A DNA stretch of 64,000 bases, taken from Paenalkalicoccus suaedae (GTDB lineage Bacteria; Bacillota; Bacilli; Bacillales; Salisediminibacteriaceae). The DNA lies in contig NZ_CP041372.2 in NCBI RefSeq assembly GCF_006965545.2, positions 1,426,001 through 1,490,000 on the forward strand. The letters are read 5' to 3'. A program made the position numbers and the translations under genes. The notes beneath the pieces were generated by a model. The model was not told where the DNA came from and ran no database searches. It was given only the letters and a program-made list of their open reading frames with translations. Shown here one piece after another: positions 31,617 to 39,513 of this stretch; within the stretch, counting starts at the first letter, position 1, and the number at the start of each line of letters is the position of its first letter.

Positions 31617-32476
31617 TGGAAATACTCACACAGCTTACCTTTTTAGAACGTGGCATTATTGCGGGTATTTTAATAGGGTTTATTAGTCCTTTAATTGGGG
31701 CTTTCTTGTTAGTAAGGAGAATGACGATTATTACAGAAGGACTATCTCACATCACCCTTACTGGTATCACAGCAGGTGTATTAATGACGCAGTCCGTTGC
31801 AATATTTGGCGCTGTAAACCCACTTTACACAGGGCTTTTGTTCTCTTTAGGAGGTTCCTTACTAATTGAGCGCTTGCGTCAAATATATAAATACTTCGAG
31901 GAGCTTGCTATTCCAATTATCTTATCAGCTGGTATTGGTTTAAGCGCGCTATTGATTAGCTTTTCTAACAGTAGTTACACGGAGTGGTATAATTACTTAT
32001 TCGGAAGCATTGTAACTGTAACAATTTCTGATTTATATTTTATTGGTGGAACGGGGATTGTCGCAATTGGGTTGATTGGACTGTTCTATAAAGAATTACT
32101 TTCTATTTCGTTTGATGCCGAGTTTGCGGCAACATCGGGTATCTCAATTAAAAAGCTAAACTTTTTATTTTCTATTTTGATTGCGCTTGTGATCTCTATG
32201 TCTATGAAGGTAGTTGGAATTTTATTAGTCGGTGCTCTAGTTACTCTTCCAGTGGCTGCTGCTATTCAATTTGCAAAAAGCTTTCGTCACGTGCTAATTC
32301 TTGGTATTATATTTGGAGAGGCAGCTGTGATAGGTGGAATTGTTTCTTCCTATCATTTAGATGTTGCGACTGGCGGAATGATTGTTGTCGTCGGTGTGTT
32401 ATTATTAATAGGAGCGATCTTCGTGAAGCGAATGCTCCGTTTTTCAAGTGATCGTGCGAAGGAGGGTCATTCATGA
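31616..32476 (+). CDS. Zinc ABC transporter permease 2
   Basis: Second ABC-3 permease, 286 aa, a paralogue of the preceding one (RRMTIITEGLSHITLTGI and GILLVGALVTLPVAAAI align with it). The pair looks like a tandem duplication giving a heterodimeric channel. It overlaps the upstream gene by 1 bp and zur by 4 bp. Confidence 0.87.
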   Translation: MEILTQLTFLERGIIAGILIGFISPLIGAFLLVRRMTIITEGLSHITLTGITAGVLMTQSVAIFGAVNPLYTGLLFSLGGSLLIERLRQIYKYFEELAIPIILSAGIGLSALLISFSNSSYTEWYNYLFGSIVTVTISDLYFIGGTGIVAIGLIGLFYKELLSISFDAEFAATSGISIKKLNFLFSILIALVISMSMKVVGILLVGALVTLPVAAAIQFAKSFRHVLILGIIFGEAAVIGGIVSSYHLDVATGGMIVVVGVLLLIGAIFVKRMLRFSSDRAKEGHS

Positions 32477-32880
32477 ACGTCGAACAAGCCATGGACAAAT
32501 TAAAGTCAGAAGGATATAAGTACACAGATAAGCGATTTGACATGCTAACGTTATTTTCTGATGAAGGAAGATATCTAGCAGCTAAAGATGTATTAGAATC
32601 ACTTCAGGTGAAATATGATGGAATGAGTTTTGATACTATATATCGTAATTTATCTGTTTTTACGGATCTTGGAATTCTTGAAGCAACAGAGCTTGATGGC
32701 GAAAAGCGCTTCCGCTTTTCTTGTGATACGAACGATCACCACCACCACTTAATTTGCTTAGAGTGTGGTAAGACGAAGCACATTCATCATTGTCCGATGG
32801 AGGCCGCAGTAAGTGAACAAGGTTTCCAAGTAACAGGTCATAAGTTTGAAGTATACGGATACTGTGAGCAGTGTCAGTAA
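32473..32880 (+). CDS. zur: Zinc uptake regulator Zur
   Basis: Fur-family repressor of 135 aa. The N terminus (MNVEQAMDKLKSEGYKYTDK) and SFDTIYRNLS follow B. subtilis Zur closely. HHHHLICLECGK supplies the sensing ligands and the first Cys pair; GYCEQCQ supplies the second pair of the structural zinc site. It is the last gene of the zinc transporter operon and so probably autoregulates through the operator at 29915-29935. Confidence 0.95.
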   Translation: MNVEQAMDKLKSEGYKYTDKRFDMLTLFSDEGRYLAAKDVLESLQVKYDGMSFDTIYRNLSVFTDLGILEATELDGEKRFRFSCDTNDHHHHLICLECGKTKHIHHCPMEAAVSEQGFQVTGHKFEVYGYCEQCQ

Positions 32881-32881
32881 A

Positions 32882-32922
32882 AAAAGCTAGGAGGACTCGG
32901 GTAAAGAGTCTCCTAGCTTTTT
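32882..32922. terminator. Terminator after zur
   Basis: AAAAGCTAGGAGGACTC pairs with GAGTCTCCTAGCTTTT with one bulge. T5 follows on the plus strand, and a U-run exists in the opposite sense for the convergent nucleotidase gene. Confidence 0.85.
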
Positions 32923-32947
32923 ATATAGAATCTAGATCTATCGTCCA

Positions 32948-33523
32948 TTATTTAGTAATGGCGAATAAGTCCGATACAATTTGGTTTGCCTCTTGCCAGC
33001 TGTTTGCTCGGTACACGTTTGTTGGCACGGGCATTTGATTATATGGTGTATTCATTAAAATGACGGGGATCTGACAGATTTCTGCAATATCCACTGCATT
33101 ATCGTGCTTATCTTCTAAGAATAAATCAACCTTATGTTCTTTTGCAGCTTCGATTTTATTATGGCTACCCAAAAGCTCAATGTGATCATATGGGAGATTA
33201 AAGGCTTGAAACCATTCTTCTGTGATATCGTGAAGTTTAGCAGGCCTTGCGCTTATATAAAAAAGTTCAAACTGCTTTTCCCATTTATGAAGGATCGATT
33301 TAGCATCATTGGCTAAAACAGACTTTTGGTAAAGCATTGGCTCGTGTTCTTCCATCCAGCGAGCGAAGCTTTGCTCATCTACATTGAGCACGCGAGTTAG
33401 ATCATACTCAACAAGGTCGTCTAACGTTAAGTTTTTATTAAAGTGTTCGTTTAAATGAGGGATGAACGTCCCTGGATCCGTGACAGTTCCATCGATGTCT
33501 ATTCCAAAGCGGTATGTTGGCAT
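32948..33523 (-). CDS. yqfW: 5' nucleotidase / HAD phosphatase YqfW
   Basis: HAD-family 5'(3')-nucleotidase type C, 191 aa. Motif I is GIDIDGTVTDP (nucleophile Asp), motif II YISARP, and LFLEDKHDNA is motif IV. It likely dephosphorylates nucleotides. The start at 33523 follows AGAGGTGA; an upstream ATG at 33583 has no ribosome binding site and would add a disordered stretch. Confidence 0.85.
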   Translation of the reverse strand: MPTYRFGIDIDGTVTDPGTFIPHLNEHFNKNLTLDDLVEYDLTRVLNVDEQSFARWMEEHEPMLYQKSVLANDAKSILHKWEKQFELFYISARPAKLHDITEEWFQAFNLPYDHIELLGSHNKIEAAKEHKVDLFLEDKHDNAVDIAEICQIPVILMNTPYNQMPVPTNVYRANSWQEANQIVSDLFAITK

Positions 33524-33635
33524 TCCGGTCACCTCTAAGTCTAAATTATCGTTTGCAGAGTTCTTATCTGAATTCTGAAACAATGCGCTAATGCTATTGT
33601 CTCACAAACTCACCCTTTGTACACTAGTATCTGCT

Positions 33636-33669
33636 AAAAAAGCCCGTCCCACTTTATGTAGGACGGACA
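33636..33669 (-). terminator. Terminator after ispG
   Basis: On the minus strand GTCCGTCC pairs with GGACGGGC (one G-U) and is followed by T6, directly after the ispG stop. Confidence 0.85.
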
Positions 33670-33676
33670 ATTGTTA

Positions 33677-34789
33677 TCATGTATTAAGCTTTTCTTTCTC
33701 TAATCGCTCTTTTTCCTGATGCTCTACAACGAGTGCATCAATTTCTTTCTTAAGCTCTTCTACCATTGTTTCTTCAGGAACCTTACGGATCGTTTTCCCT
33801 TTACGGAATAATAGTCCCTCTCCGCGTGCTCCAGCAATACCAATGTCAGCTTCTTTTGCCTCACCAGGACCGTTTACCGCACATCCTAGTACAGAAACTT
33901 TAATTGGAGCTTTGATATCACGAATATACTCATCGACTTCGTTTGCGATACTGATTAAATCGATCTCAATACGACCGCAAGTTGGGCATGAGATAAGCGT
34001 TGCCGCGTTAGCTGCTAGTCCAAATACTTTTAGAAGCTCACGAGCTACTTTAATTTCTTCAACCGGATCCGCACTTAATGAAATTCGCATGGTGTTACCG
34101 AGTCCTTTAGATAAAAGGGCGCCAAGACCAGCGGAACTCTTAATTGTACCTGAGAAAAGGGTACCTGACTCTGTAATTCCTAGGTGAAGTGGGTAGTCAA
34201 ATGCTGCAGCAGCTTTTTCGTACGCTTCGATTGCTAAGTTTACGTCAGATGCCTTCATCGACACGATGATATCGTGGAAGTCTAGGTCTTCTAAAATTTT
34301 AATGTGATGGAGAGCACTCTCTACCATTCCATCAGCAGTAGGATATCCGTACTTTTCAATGATTCGCTTCTCAAGGGAACCAGCGTTTACACCAATACGA
34401 ATTGGAATACCTTTTTCTTTTGCTGCATTTACTACAGCTTCTACTTTTTCGCGTCGACCGATATTACCTGGGTTAATACGAATTTTGTCCGCTCCACCCT
34501 CGATCGCCTTTAACGCAAGCTTGTAGTCAAAGTGAATATCTACAACAAGTGGAATGTTAATGCGCTTTTTAATTTCTGGAATTGCCTCTGCATCTTCCAT
34601 ATGTGGGCAGGCAACGCGCACGATTTGACAGCCAGCTTCCTCTAATCGAAGAATCTCTGCAACTGTAGCTTCAACATCATGCGTTTTTGACATGGTCATA
34701 CTTTGAATGATAACTTCGTCGTTACCACCGATTGTAAGTGGACCAACTTTAACCTGACGTGTATTTTTTCGATGTGTTAACTGGGTCAT
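33677..34789 (-). CDS. ispG: 4-hydroxy-3-methylbut-2-en-1-yl diphosphate synthase
   Basis: IspG/GcpE, 370 aa, converts MEcPP to HMBPP in the MEP pathway with a [4Fe-4S] cluster. Cluster ligands are in LISCPTCGR and [12 protein letters not shown] near the C terminus. The TIM-barrel start includes [13 protein letters not shown] and [10 protein letters not shown]. The AAGGGG site is 12 nt from the ATG. The YqfZ-like gene lies 87 bp upstream on the same strand. Confidence 0.96.
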   Translation of the reverse strand: MTQLTHRKNTRQVKVGPLTIGGNDEVIIQSMTMSKTHDVEATVAEILRLEEAGCQIVRVACPHMEDAEAIPEIKKRINIPLVVDIHFDYKLALKAIEGGADKIRINPGNIGRREKVEAVVNAAKEKGIPIRIGVNAGSLEKRIIEKYGYPTADGMVESALHHIKILEDLDFHDIIVSMKASDVNLAIEAYEKAAAAFDYPLHLGITESGTLFSGTIKSSAGLGALLSKGLGNTMRISLSADPVEEIKVARELLKVFGLAANAATLISCPTCGRIEIDLISIANEVDEYIRDIKAPIKVSVLGCAVNGPGEAKEADIGIAGARGEGLLFRKGKTIRKVPEETMVEELKKEIDALVVEHQEKERLEKEKLNT

Positions 34790-34876
34790 GCTTCATCATC
34801 GCCCCTTTAGTTTGTTCAAAAAAAGACTTTTCGTTCGTTACTCATTGTAACAATGGTCGATAGCATGTGGCAAGGA

Positions 34877-35179
34877 TTATTGCTCTATAGGTCGATGGAT
34901 GTCGTAAATTGGGAAGCGATAGATAGAACCTGCTTGTAGCTCTTCCGGATCCTTACTATCATTTAATAGTAGGAAATCGTGTAAGACTTGTTCCTCTGTA
35001 ATCTCTTCTGGTATATGTAATTGCTGTATAATAGTCGTGTAGGTTTGTCCACTTTCAACAATGACATCAACATGTGATTTTTGTACAGAAGGTATTTGAA
35101 GGGTCCCTATGGTTAAATCGTGTCTGACACCGAGGATGGTAACAGTAAGTAATAATAGTGCAAGTAATAATCTTCTCAT
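34877..35179 (-). CDS. YqfZ-like secreted or membrane-anchored protein
   Basis: A 100-aa protein with a hydrophobic N terminus (RRLLLALLLLTVTIL). The rest has a LysM-like pattern: VIVESGQTYTTIIQQLHI, then the LNDSKDPEELQAGSIYRFP region typical of LysM position-and-proline motifs. yqfZ sits next to ispG in B. subtilis, which supports the call. It probably acts at the cell surface; function unknown. GGAGG lies just upstream. Confidence 0.6.
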   Translation of the reverse strand: MRRLLLALLLLTVTILGVRHDLTIGTLQIPSVQKSHVDVIVESGQTYTTIIQQLHIPEEITEEQVLHDFLLLNDSKDPEELQAGSIYRFPIYDIHRPIEQ

Positions 35180-35277
35180 CGTTTTTCCTCCTCAAACATG
35201 TAGTGAAACTTTTTTAAATCAAAATACGTCCATATATGTATAGCACGCTAGTACTATATTTGCTTTTGTCCAAAATA

Positions 35278-35286
35278 TGCTATAAT
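35278..35286 (+). promoter_or_regulatory. Extended -10 promoter for the DUF1002 gene
   Basis: TGCTATAAT, an extended -10 with a perfect hexamer, lies about 35 bp before the ATG. The -35 region (TTTGCT) is weak, as usual with extended -10 sites. Confidence 0.55.
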
Positions 35287-35320
35287 TTGGATAGTTTTTT
35301 TACTTAAAGGAGAGAATGAC

Positions 35321-36202
35321 ATGAGATCGTATAAAACATTTTTAGTTAGCTTTTTTGCAGTTTGGTTTATTGCAATGACAACTGTTATGGCAGACGCAGC
35401 ACCTGGAGATGAAATTGTAACTCTTGGTGAAGATTTAAATCCTCAACAACGAGAACAACTTTTAAATGAAATGGGAGTGACAGAGGACGAAGTGACAATT
35501 GTCACAGTCTCCAATGAAGAAGAGTACCAGTACTTAGGGGATTATCTATCTGCATCTGTTATTGGAAGCAATGCTATTTCATCCTCAAAAATTACGATAG
35601 CAGAGCCTGGCACAGGAATCGATGTAGAATCCAATAGAATTACGTATGTATCTGACGGTATGTATGCAAACGCACTTATTACAGCTGGCGTTGAGGATGC
35701 CATTATTTATGTAACGGCACCGTTTGATGTATCTGGTACAGGAGCTCTTACAGGGCTAATCAAAGCTTACGAGACAACTACTGAAGCCACTATTCCTGAA
35801 GAGCAAAAGCAAGTAGCCAATGAAGAGCTAGTTAAAACGGCGGAGCTTGGAGATACTTACGGAGTAGAGGAAGCAACAGAGCTTATGGCTCGAATTAAAG
35901 AAGAAATCGCTGAAGGAAATGTGGAAACAGAAGAAGATCTGCGTGCACTTATTGAGCGAATCGCAGCGGAGCTTGGGATCGAGTTAACAGAAGAAGAGCT
36001 TAATGGATTAGTTTCATTATTTGATCGAATTCGTGGACTAAACATTGACTGGAACCAAGTACGTGATCAAATCGGATCCGTACGTGATAACATTGGTGAA
36101 TTTGTAAGTAGCGAAGAAGGGCAGAGTATTATTCAGTCCATAATTAATTTCTTCCAAGACCTATTAGACACGATTTCTGGCTGGTTTACTTCATCTAACT
36201 AA
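35321..36202 (+). CDS. Secreted DUF1002 protein
   Basis: Exported protein of 293 aa. The signal peptide spans residues 1-27 with a likely cut after ADAA. The body contains ITYVSDGMYANALITAGVEDA and APFDVSGTGALTGLIKAYE, characteristic of the DUF1002 family. An acidic helical C-terminal half follows. No catalytic residues are obvious; the biological role is unknown. AAGGAGAG precedes the ATG. Confidence 0.85.
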   Translation: MRSYKTFLVSFFAVWFIAMTTVMADAAPGDEIVTLGEDLNPQQREQLLNEMGVTEDEVTIVTVSNEEEYQYLGDYLSASVIGSNAISSSKITIAEPGTGIDVESNRITYVSDGMYANALITAGVEDAIIYVTAPFDVSGTGALTGLIKAYETTTEATIPEEQKQVANEELVKTAELGDTYGVEEATELMARIKEEIAEGNVETEEDLRALIERIAAELGIELTEEELNGLVSLFDRIRGLNIDWNQVRDQIGSVRDNIGEFVSSEEGQSIIQSIINFFQDLLDTISGWFTSSN

Positions 36203-36214
36203 TGATGAGCTTTC

Positions 36215-36242
36215 GCTTCTCCATTGAATGGAGGAGCTTTTT
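36215..36242 (+). terminator. Terminator after the DUF1002 gene
   Basis: GCTTCTCCAT pairs with ATGGAGGAGC (one G-U), loop TGA, followed by T5. Confidence 0.75.
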
Positions 36243-36349
36243 CCTTTCTTTCCTTCTTTTTTTGAAACTTTTTTCTTTGAGCCTCGTAGATGAAAGTAGA
36301 GGTTATCTTTTGGTACAATAAAGATAAATGGAGAGGGAGTGAACGCACC

Positions 36350-37003
36350 GTGGAATTTCTTGACCTTAACGTAATGGGGTTTATCGTCATTTTCCTAGCA
36401 ACACTCTTTATTTTCGGAGAATTGATGGTGAAATCAAAAGGGATATTCGCTATTTTAGGTATTGGTATCATGACGATGTACTTCTCGTATCACCTAAGTG
36501 CTACGGATAGCTTGTGGATTGTAGTTCTATATACAATCGGTCTAGCGCTTATCATTTTTGATGGTAAAGTGACAACAGATGGTACAATTGCCGGTATCGG
36601 AATTTTACTCATGGTTCTTGGCTTATCATTACCGTCACCTGATTTTACGTACGGTATTATGGTCGCATTAGCGTTTTTAATTGGAGCACCAACATCGTAC
36701 CTATTCACAAAAGTATTCCCTAAACGAACGATGTGGGATAAAATGATTTTTACTAGTAGATTAACGAGTGAGGCAGGATATAATTCGATGAACGATGATT
36801 ATAAAGGCCTCATTGGTAAACAAGGTGTTACGAAAACACCATTTCGCCCTACAGGAACAATTGAGATTGATGGTAAGCTTTATAGTGCCACTACAGACAA
36901 TCGCTGGTTGCAAGAAGAGACGCCGATTGAAGTCGTTCAGACGGATGGTACTAGAATATTAGTGAAGCCAGTTGAACAGCAGGCGGCTACGACAGAAGCT
37001 TAG
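36350..37003 (+). CDS. NfeD-like membrane protein
   Basis: A 217-aa protein with an N-terminal set of about four hydrophobic helices and a C-terminal OB-fold-like NfeD domain: LIGKQGVTKTPFRPTGTIEIDG, then IEVVQTDGTRILVKPV. Such proteins partner SPFH/flotillin proteins, but no flotillin gene is adjacent here. GTG at 36350 is the start, 7 nt after GGGAGTGA; an ATG at 36290 lacks a ribosome site. Confidence 0.82.
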   Translation: MEFLDLNVMGFIVIFLATLFIFGELMVKSKGIFAILGIGIMTMYFSYHLSATDSLWIVVLYTIGLALIIFDGKVTTDGTIAGIGILLMVLGLSLPSPDFTYGIMVALAFLIGAPTSYLFTKVFPKRTMWDKMIFTSRLTSEAGYNSMNDDYKGLIGKQGVTKTPFRPTGTIEIDGKLYSATTDNRWLQEETPIEVVQTDGTRILVKPVEQQAATTEA

Positions 37004-37014
37004 ATAAGAAGGTA

Positions 37015-37045
37015 AAAGCTCTCATATAAAATGAGGGCTTTTTTT
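37015..37045 (+). terminator. Terminator after the NfeD-like gene
   Basis: AAAGCTCTCAT pairs with ATGAGGGCTTT (one G-U), loop ATAAA, followed by T-rich sequence. Confidence 0.8.
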
Positions 37046-37056
37046 CGTTTGTTATG

Positions 37057-37070
37057 TTCGTTATTAAGAA
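37057..37070 (+). promoter_or_regulatory. Upstream copy of the fibre-locus operator motif
   Basis: TTCGTTATTAAGAA, identical over 14 nt to the operator at 37197, lies about 100 bp before the sipW promoter, where it could support looping or cooperative repression. Confidence 0.5.
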
Positions 37071-37158
37071 TGTTGTGCGTTTTAAAGAAAAACAGAGTAT
37101 ACCTTAGATAAAGGAAGAATCTTGCTTTAAATACGAAGATTTCAAGAGATTATAAAGC

Positions 37159-37211
37159 TATATTAGTTCTTAATAATGAATTATACTACATTTGTATTCG
37201 TTATTAAGAAC
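37159..37211 (+). promoter_or_regulatory. Promoter and paired operators of the sipW-calY unit
   Basis: The -10 TATACT is at 37182-37187; the -35 position (TATATT, 17-nt spacing) is weak. GTTCTTAATAATGAA (37166-37180) fills the spacer. TTCGTTATTAAGAAC (37197-37211) starts 15 nt after the -10 start. The two are inverted copies matching at 14 of 15 positions, with a 16-nt gap. GTTCTTA resembles the SinR core GTTCTYT. The layout is the same as at 39433-39485. Confidence 0.65.
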
Positions 37212-37227
37212 AAAAAAGGAGGGAGTC

Positions 37228-37791
37228 ATGGGCGGATTAAAGAAATGGAATCGTATCGTGGACATCTGTCTTATTGTCACACTCATAGTAGTTGCTATCA
37301 TAGCCTTGCAGCATGTGTTTTTTGCCAATCAAACCGTTTTTGGCATGCATATCGTAACGGTTCAATCTGGTTCTATGTCTCCAACAATTAAGACTGGTTC
37401 TGTAATTGGTATTAACTCGACTGTAGATAAAGAGGCGCTTAAAGAGAATGACATTATCATGTTCCAGCGAGAACAAGGGATGTATGTTACTCATCGAATT
37501 GTTTCAGTAGAGCAGATAGGTGATGATGTCTATTACAAAACAAAAGGTGATAACAATGAAGCTCCTGATGTAACTCCAGTGAGCTCCGAGCAAGTAATCG
37601 GTAGCTTTAATGGCATGAATATACCGCTTTTAGGATATATACCGAGCATATTTGCAAACAGTCCAATTATTTTTCTTTTAATCCCAGGGGCCATACTCGT
37701 CGTGTTTTCATGTAGGCTCTTTTTATCGGGACTAAAAGAACGAAAGCTTAAACAGGATTTACTGCAGGCATCTGCAAAAAATAGAGAGTAA
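37228..37791 (+). CDS. sipW: SipW-type signal peptidase I (first copy)
   Basis: ER-type (S26B) signal peptidase of 187 aa. The catalytic Ser is in VQSGSMSPTIKTGSVI; this family uses a Ser-His dyad, with His in YVTHRIV. KTKGDNNEAPD is the conserved third box. There is one N-terminal membrane anchor and a C-terminal one near 145-170. It should process the TasA/CalY proteins in this locus. The ATG at 37228 follows AAGGAGGG. It is cotranscribed with calY. Confidence 0.92.
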   Translation: MGGLKKWNRIVDICLIVTLIVVAIIALQHVFFANQTVFGMHIVTVQSGSMSPTIKTGSVIGINSTVDKEALKENDIIMFQREQGMYVTHRIVSVEQIGDDVYYKTKGDNNEAPDVTPVSSEQVIGSFNGMNIPLLGYIPSIFANSPIIFLLIPGAILVVFSCRLFLSGLKERKLKQDLLQASAKNRE

Positions 37792-37806
37792 GAGGAGGAG
37801 TATGAG

Positions 37807-38631
37807 ATGAAGAAAAAAGTAGCGGTAGGATTTTTGACAGGTATGTTAGGATTGTCTCTTGTAGGTGGCGGAACATGGGCCGCATTTAACGATGTGGAAC
37901 AGTTAAGTGGTGCGTTTGCAACTGGGGAATTAGATATTACCGTAACGGGATTAAATACGGATGAAGAAGGGCGTTATGTTGTCTTAGAGGATGCTAATTT
38001 AAAGCCTGGTGATAAGTTGCAACGTAATATGACTATTTATAACAATGGAACGCTCGCTATTGAGTCTGTTTATTTACACTTTGACGAAGGGGAATTTATT
38101 AGCAATTTGCAAGAGCATCCTAATTATGATGAATTAGTTGCTGCTGGTGTAGTTCCTAGTACCAATCAAGAATTTTCCGATGAGTTTTTAAAACAGTTCC
38201 GAATTAATTTTTATGATATTTCACCGTCAGATCGACCGATATTTGAGCGCATACCAATTTTCCAACATGTTGAAGGTCGTTTTTATTCAACGGACTTCAC
38301 GCTTTATGATCTGAAAAACGGCGACTTTTCTGACTTTACACAAAGAATGAGAAATTGGTATGTGAAACAGGTAGATGGTAAAAATGTGTTAGATTTAAGT
38401 CCGCGAAGTGGATTTAATGCGAATCAAGGAGCTTCTTTCTCGATTGAGATTGAATTTGTAGATGATGATGAAACGATTGGTTCAGGTGGAGGGAAGGATC
38501 GTTTGTATAAGCAAAATGCTTTCCAGTTAGCTTCTATGAACTTTGGCTTGTCTCTCGAAGCTGTTCAGTTTGGTGGTCGAACAGGCACAACTGATAATGA
38601 GCTTGAGTCAAGAAACCGAAACGTTGACTAA
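37807..38631 (+). CDS. calY: TasA/camelysin (CalY) family fibre protein, copy 1
   Basis: Secreted protein of 274 aa. The SipW-type signal region is LSLVGGGTWAAFNDVEQ, with cleavage expected near TWA-AFND. The body has the jelly-roll family motif EDANLKPGDKL with a following N-x-G turn, and the conserved C-terminal GSGGGKDRLYKQNAFQLA and ASMNFGLSLEAVQ. TasA/CalY proteins polymerise into biofilm fibres; some members are called camelysin. It lies 15 bp after sipW with AGGAGGAG upstream. Its closest relative in the window is the protein at 41052. Confidence 0.9.
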   Translation: MKKKVAVGFLTGMLGLSLVGGGTWAAFNDVEQLSGAFATGELDITVTGLNTDEEGRYVVLEDANLKPGDKLQRNMTIYNNGTLAIESVYLHFDEGEFISNLQEHPNYDELVAAGVVPSTNQEFSDEFLKQFRINFYDISPSDRPIFERIPIFQHVEGRFYSTDFTLYDLKNGDFSDFTQRMRNWYVKQVDGKNVLDLSPRSGFNANQGASFSIEIEFVDDDETIGSGGGKDRLYKQNAFQLASMNFGLSLEAVQFGGRTGTTDNELESRNRNVD

Positions 38632-38647
38632 TATAGTAGAAAGAAGA

Positions 38648-38687
38648 GAGGCTAGGACAAAAGTGATTATTTTGTCCTAGCCTCTTT
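38648..38687 (+). terminator. Strong terminator after calY
   Basis: GAGGCTAGGACAAAA pairs perfectly with TTTTGTCCTAGCCTC (15 bp), followed by TTTC. It separates the two fibre transcription units. Confidence 0.88.
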
Positions 38688-38991
38688 CGTGATGAATGTT
38701 AGATGTAAACCGGAAACGTGATTTGATTAACCTTTTTTGAGCATCAATTATTCAGATACGAGTGTCGATTAACCGTTTTTAACCTTTAATTACTGAAAAC
38801 TATGCGTGTGGATGTTTTTATTTGCGTGAAAAAGGAGAAATCGCGATTTTGTATCGGTTACTCTTAACCTAAATGGTAGACCTTTACCATTATGCACAAG
38901 GGTCGTCACCTGATATTATCCATCAGAATCGTGTTAATGGAGATTATGATTACGGTACATAACTATAAACTCATGTAAATGCACTGAACGA

Positions 38992-39020
38992 AAATAGAGC
39001 TCGGCATAGTTGCCGAGCTC
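38992..39020 (-). terminator. Terminator for the short XRE regulator
   Basis: GAGCTCGGCA pairs perfectly with TGCCGAGCTC (10 bp, 4-nt loop). Read on the minus strand it is followed by TATTTTC. Confidence 0.75.
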
Positions 39021-39034
39021 TTAACGGATTTTAC

Positions 39035-39286
39035 TTATGAAAGTTGTTTTTCTTCATGCTTGCTTTTCGTCTGGTCCACACTATGCTCGTCAAGACGTTG
39101 AAGGAGATCTTCCATGGGGATTTCTAATGTCATAAAGATACGTTTGACAATAACGATCGATGGATTTTTTTTCTTATCACGTTCTAAATAACTTAGATAT
39201 GATTTTGAGACCCCTGTTTTCCTCGAAAGTTGTGATAGTGTCCATCCTTTTTGCTTCCGTTCACTTCTTATCATGTCACCGATCAT
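39035..39286 (-). CDS. Short XRE-family (SinR-like) DNA-binding regulator
   Basis: An 83-aa protein consisting of little more than an HTH domain: MIRSERKQKGWTLSQLSRKTGVSKSYLSYLERD, then NPSIVIVKRIF. This is the SinR/SlrR DNA-binding pattern. It lacks the SinI-like C-terminal dimerisation part; instead it has a charged tail. The ATG at 39286 is preferred over GTG at 39298, which directly abuts its ribosome site. It diverges from tapA, so it may bind operators in the shared gap. Confidence 0.85.
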   Translation of the reverse strand: MIGDMIRSERKQKGWTLSQLSRKTGVSKSYLSYLERDKKKNPSIVIVKRIFMTLEIPMEDLLQRLDEHSVDQTKSKHEEKQLS

Positions 39287-39313
39287 GTTAACCCCCACCC
39301 TTCTGGTTAGTTA

Positions 39314-39410
39314 GTTCATTATAACGCACGAAAAGAATTAATGAAAAAATGAAATAAAGAGTAATTGAGAGTAAATGCGATATAAAGAACGATAAGTGTT
39401 CGTTATATCG
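39314..39410. promoter_or_regulatory. Divergent operator region between the XRE regulator and tapA
   Basis: GTTCATTATAACGCAC at 39314-39329 overlaps a minus-strand TATAAT (39323-39318) of the regulator gene. CGATATAAAGAAC at 39378-39390 and GTTCGTTATATCG at 39398-39410 form an inverted repeat (12 of 13 matched, 7-nt gap). Its left arm read in reverse contains GTTCTTT, the exact SinR core. Confidence 0.55.
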
Positions 39411-39432
39411 TAAATACAACGAATTTTGCGAC

Positions 39433-39485
39433 TTTTCAAGTTCGTTATAACGTTCTATACTAACCCTATATTCGTTATCAAGAAC
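39433..39485 (+). promoter_or_regulatory. Promoter and operators of the tapA-sipW-tasA unit
   Basis: TTTTCA at 39433-39438, a 17-nt spacer and TATACT at 39456-39461. GTTCGTTATAACGTTC (39440-39455) lies entirely in the spacer. TTCGTTATCAAGAAC (39471-39485) starts 15 nt after the -10 start, the same spacing as at the sipW-calY promoter. A bound repressor would block RNA polymerase. Confidence 0.7.
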
Positions 39486-39513
39486 GATGAGCGCTTTGCA
39501 AGGAGGGTAGCAG

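Larger units (their letters stand above)
38632..39034. other. Gene-poor stretch inside the fibre locus
   Basis: After the terminator at 38648-38687 this 400-bp AT-rich stretch holds no convincing gene. GATTAACCTTTTTT at 38725-38738 and GATTAACCGTTTTT at 38767-38780 are direct repeats exactly 42 bp apart, and TTAACC recurs at about 38780 and 38864. A 29-codon ORF at 38873 has no ribosome binding site. It may be a decayed gene or a regulator-binding region. Confidence 0.5.

Noticed and set aside
38873-38962. 29-codon ORF in the fibre-locus gap
   Set aside because: No ribosome binding site and no recognisable sequence.
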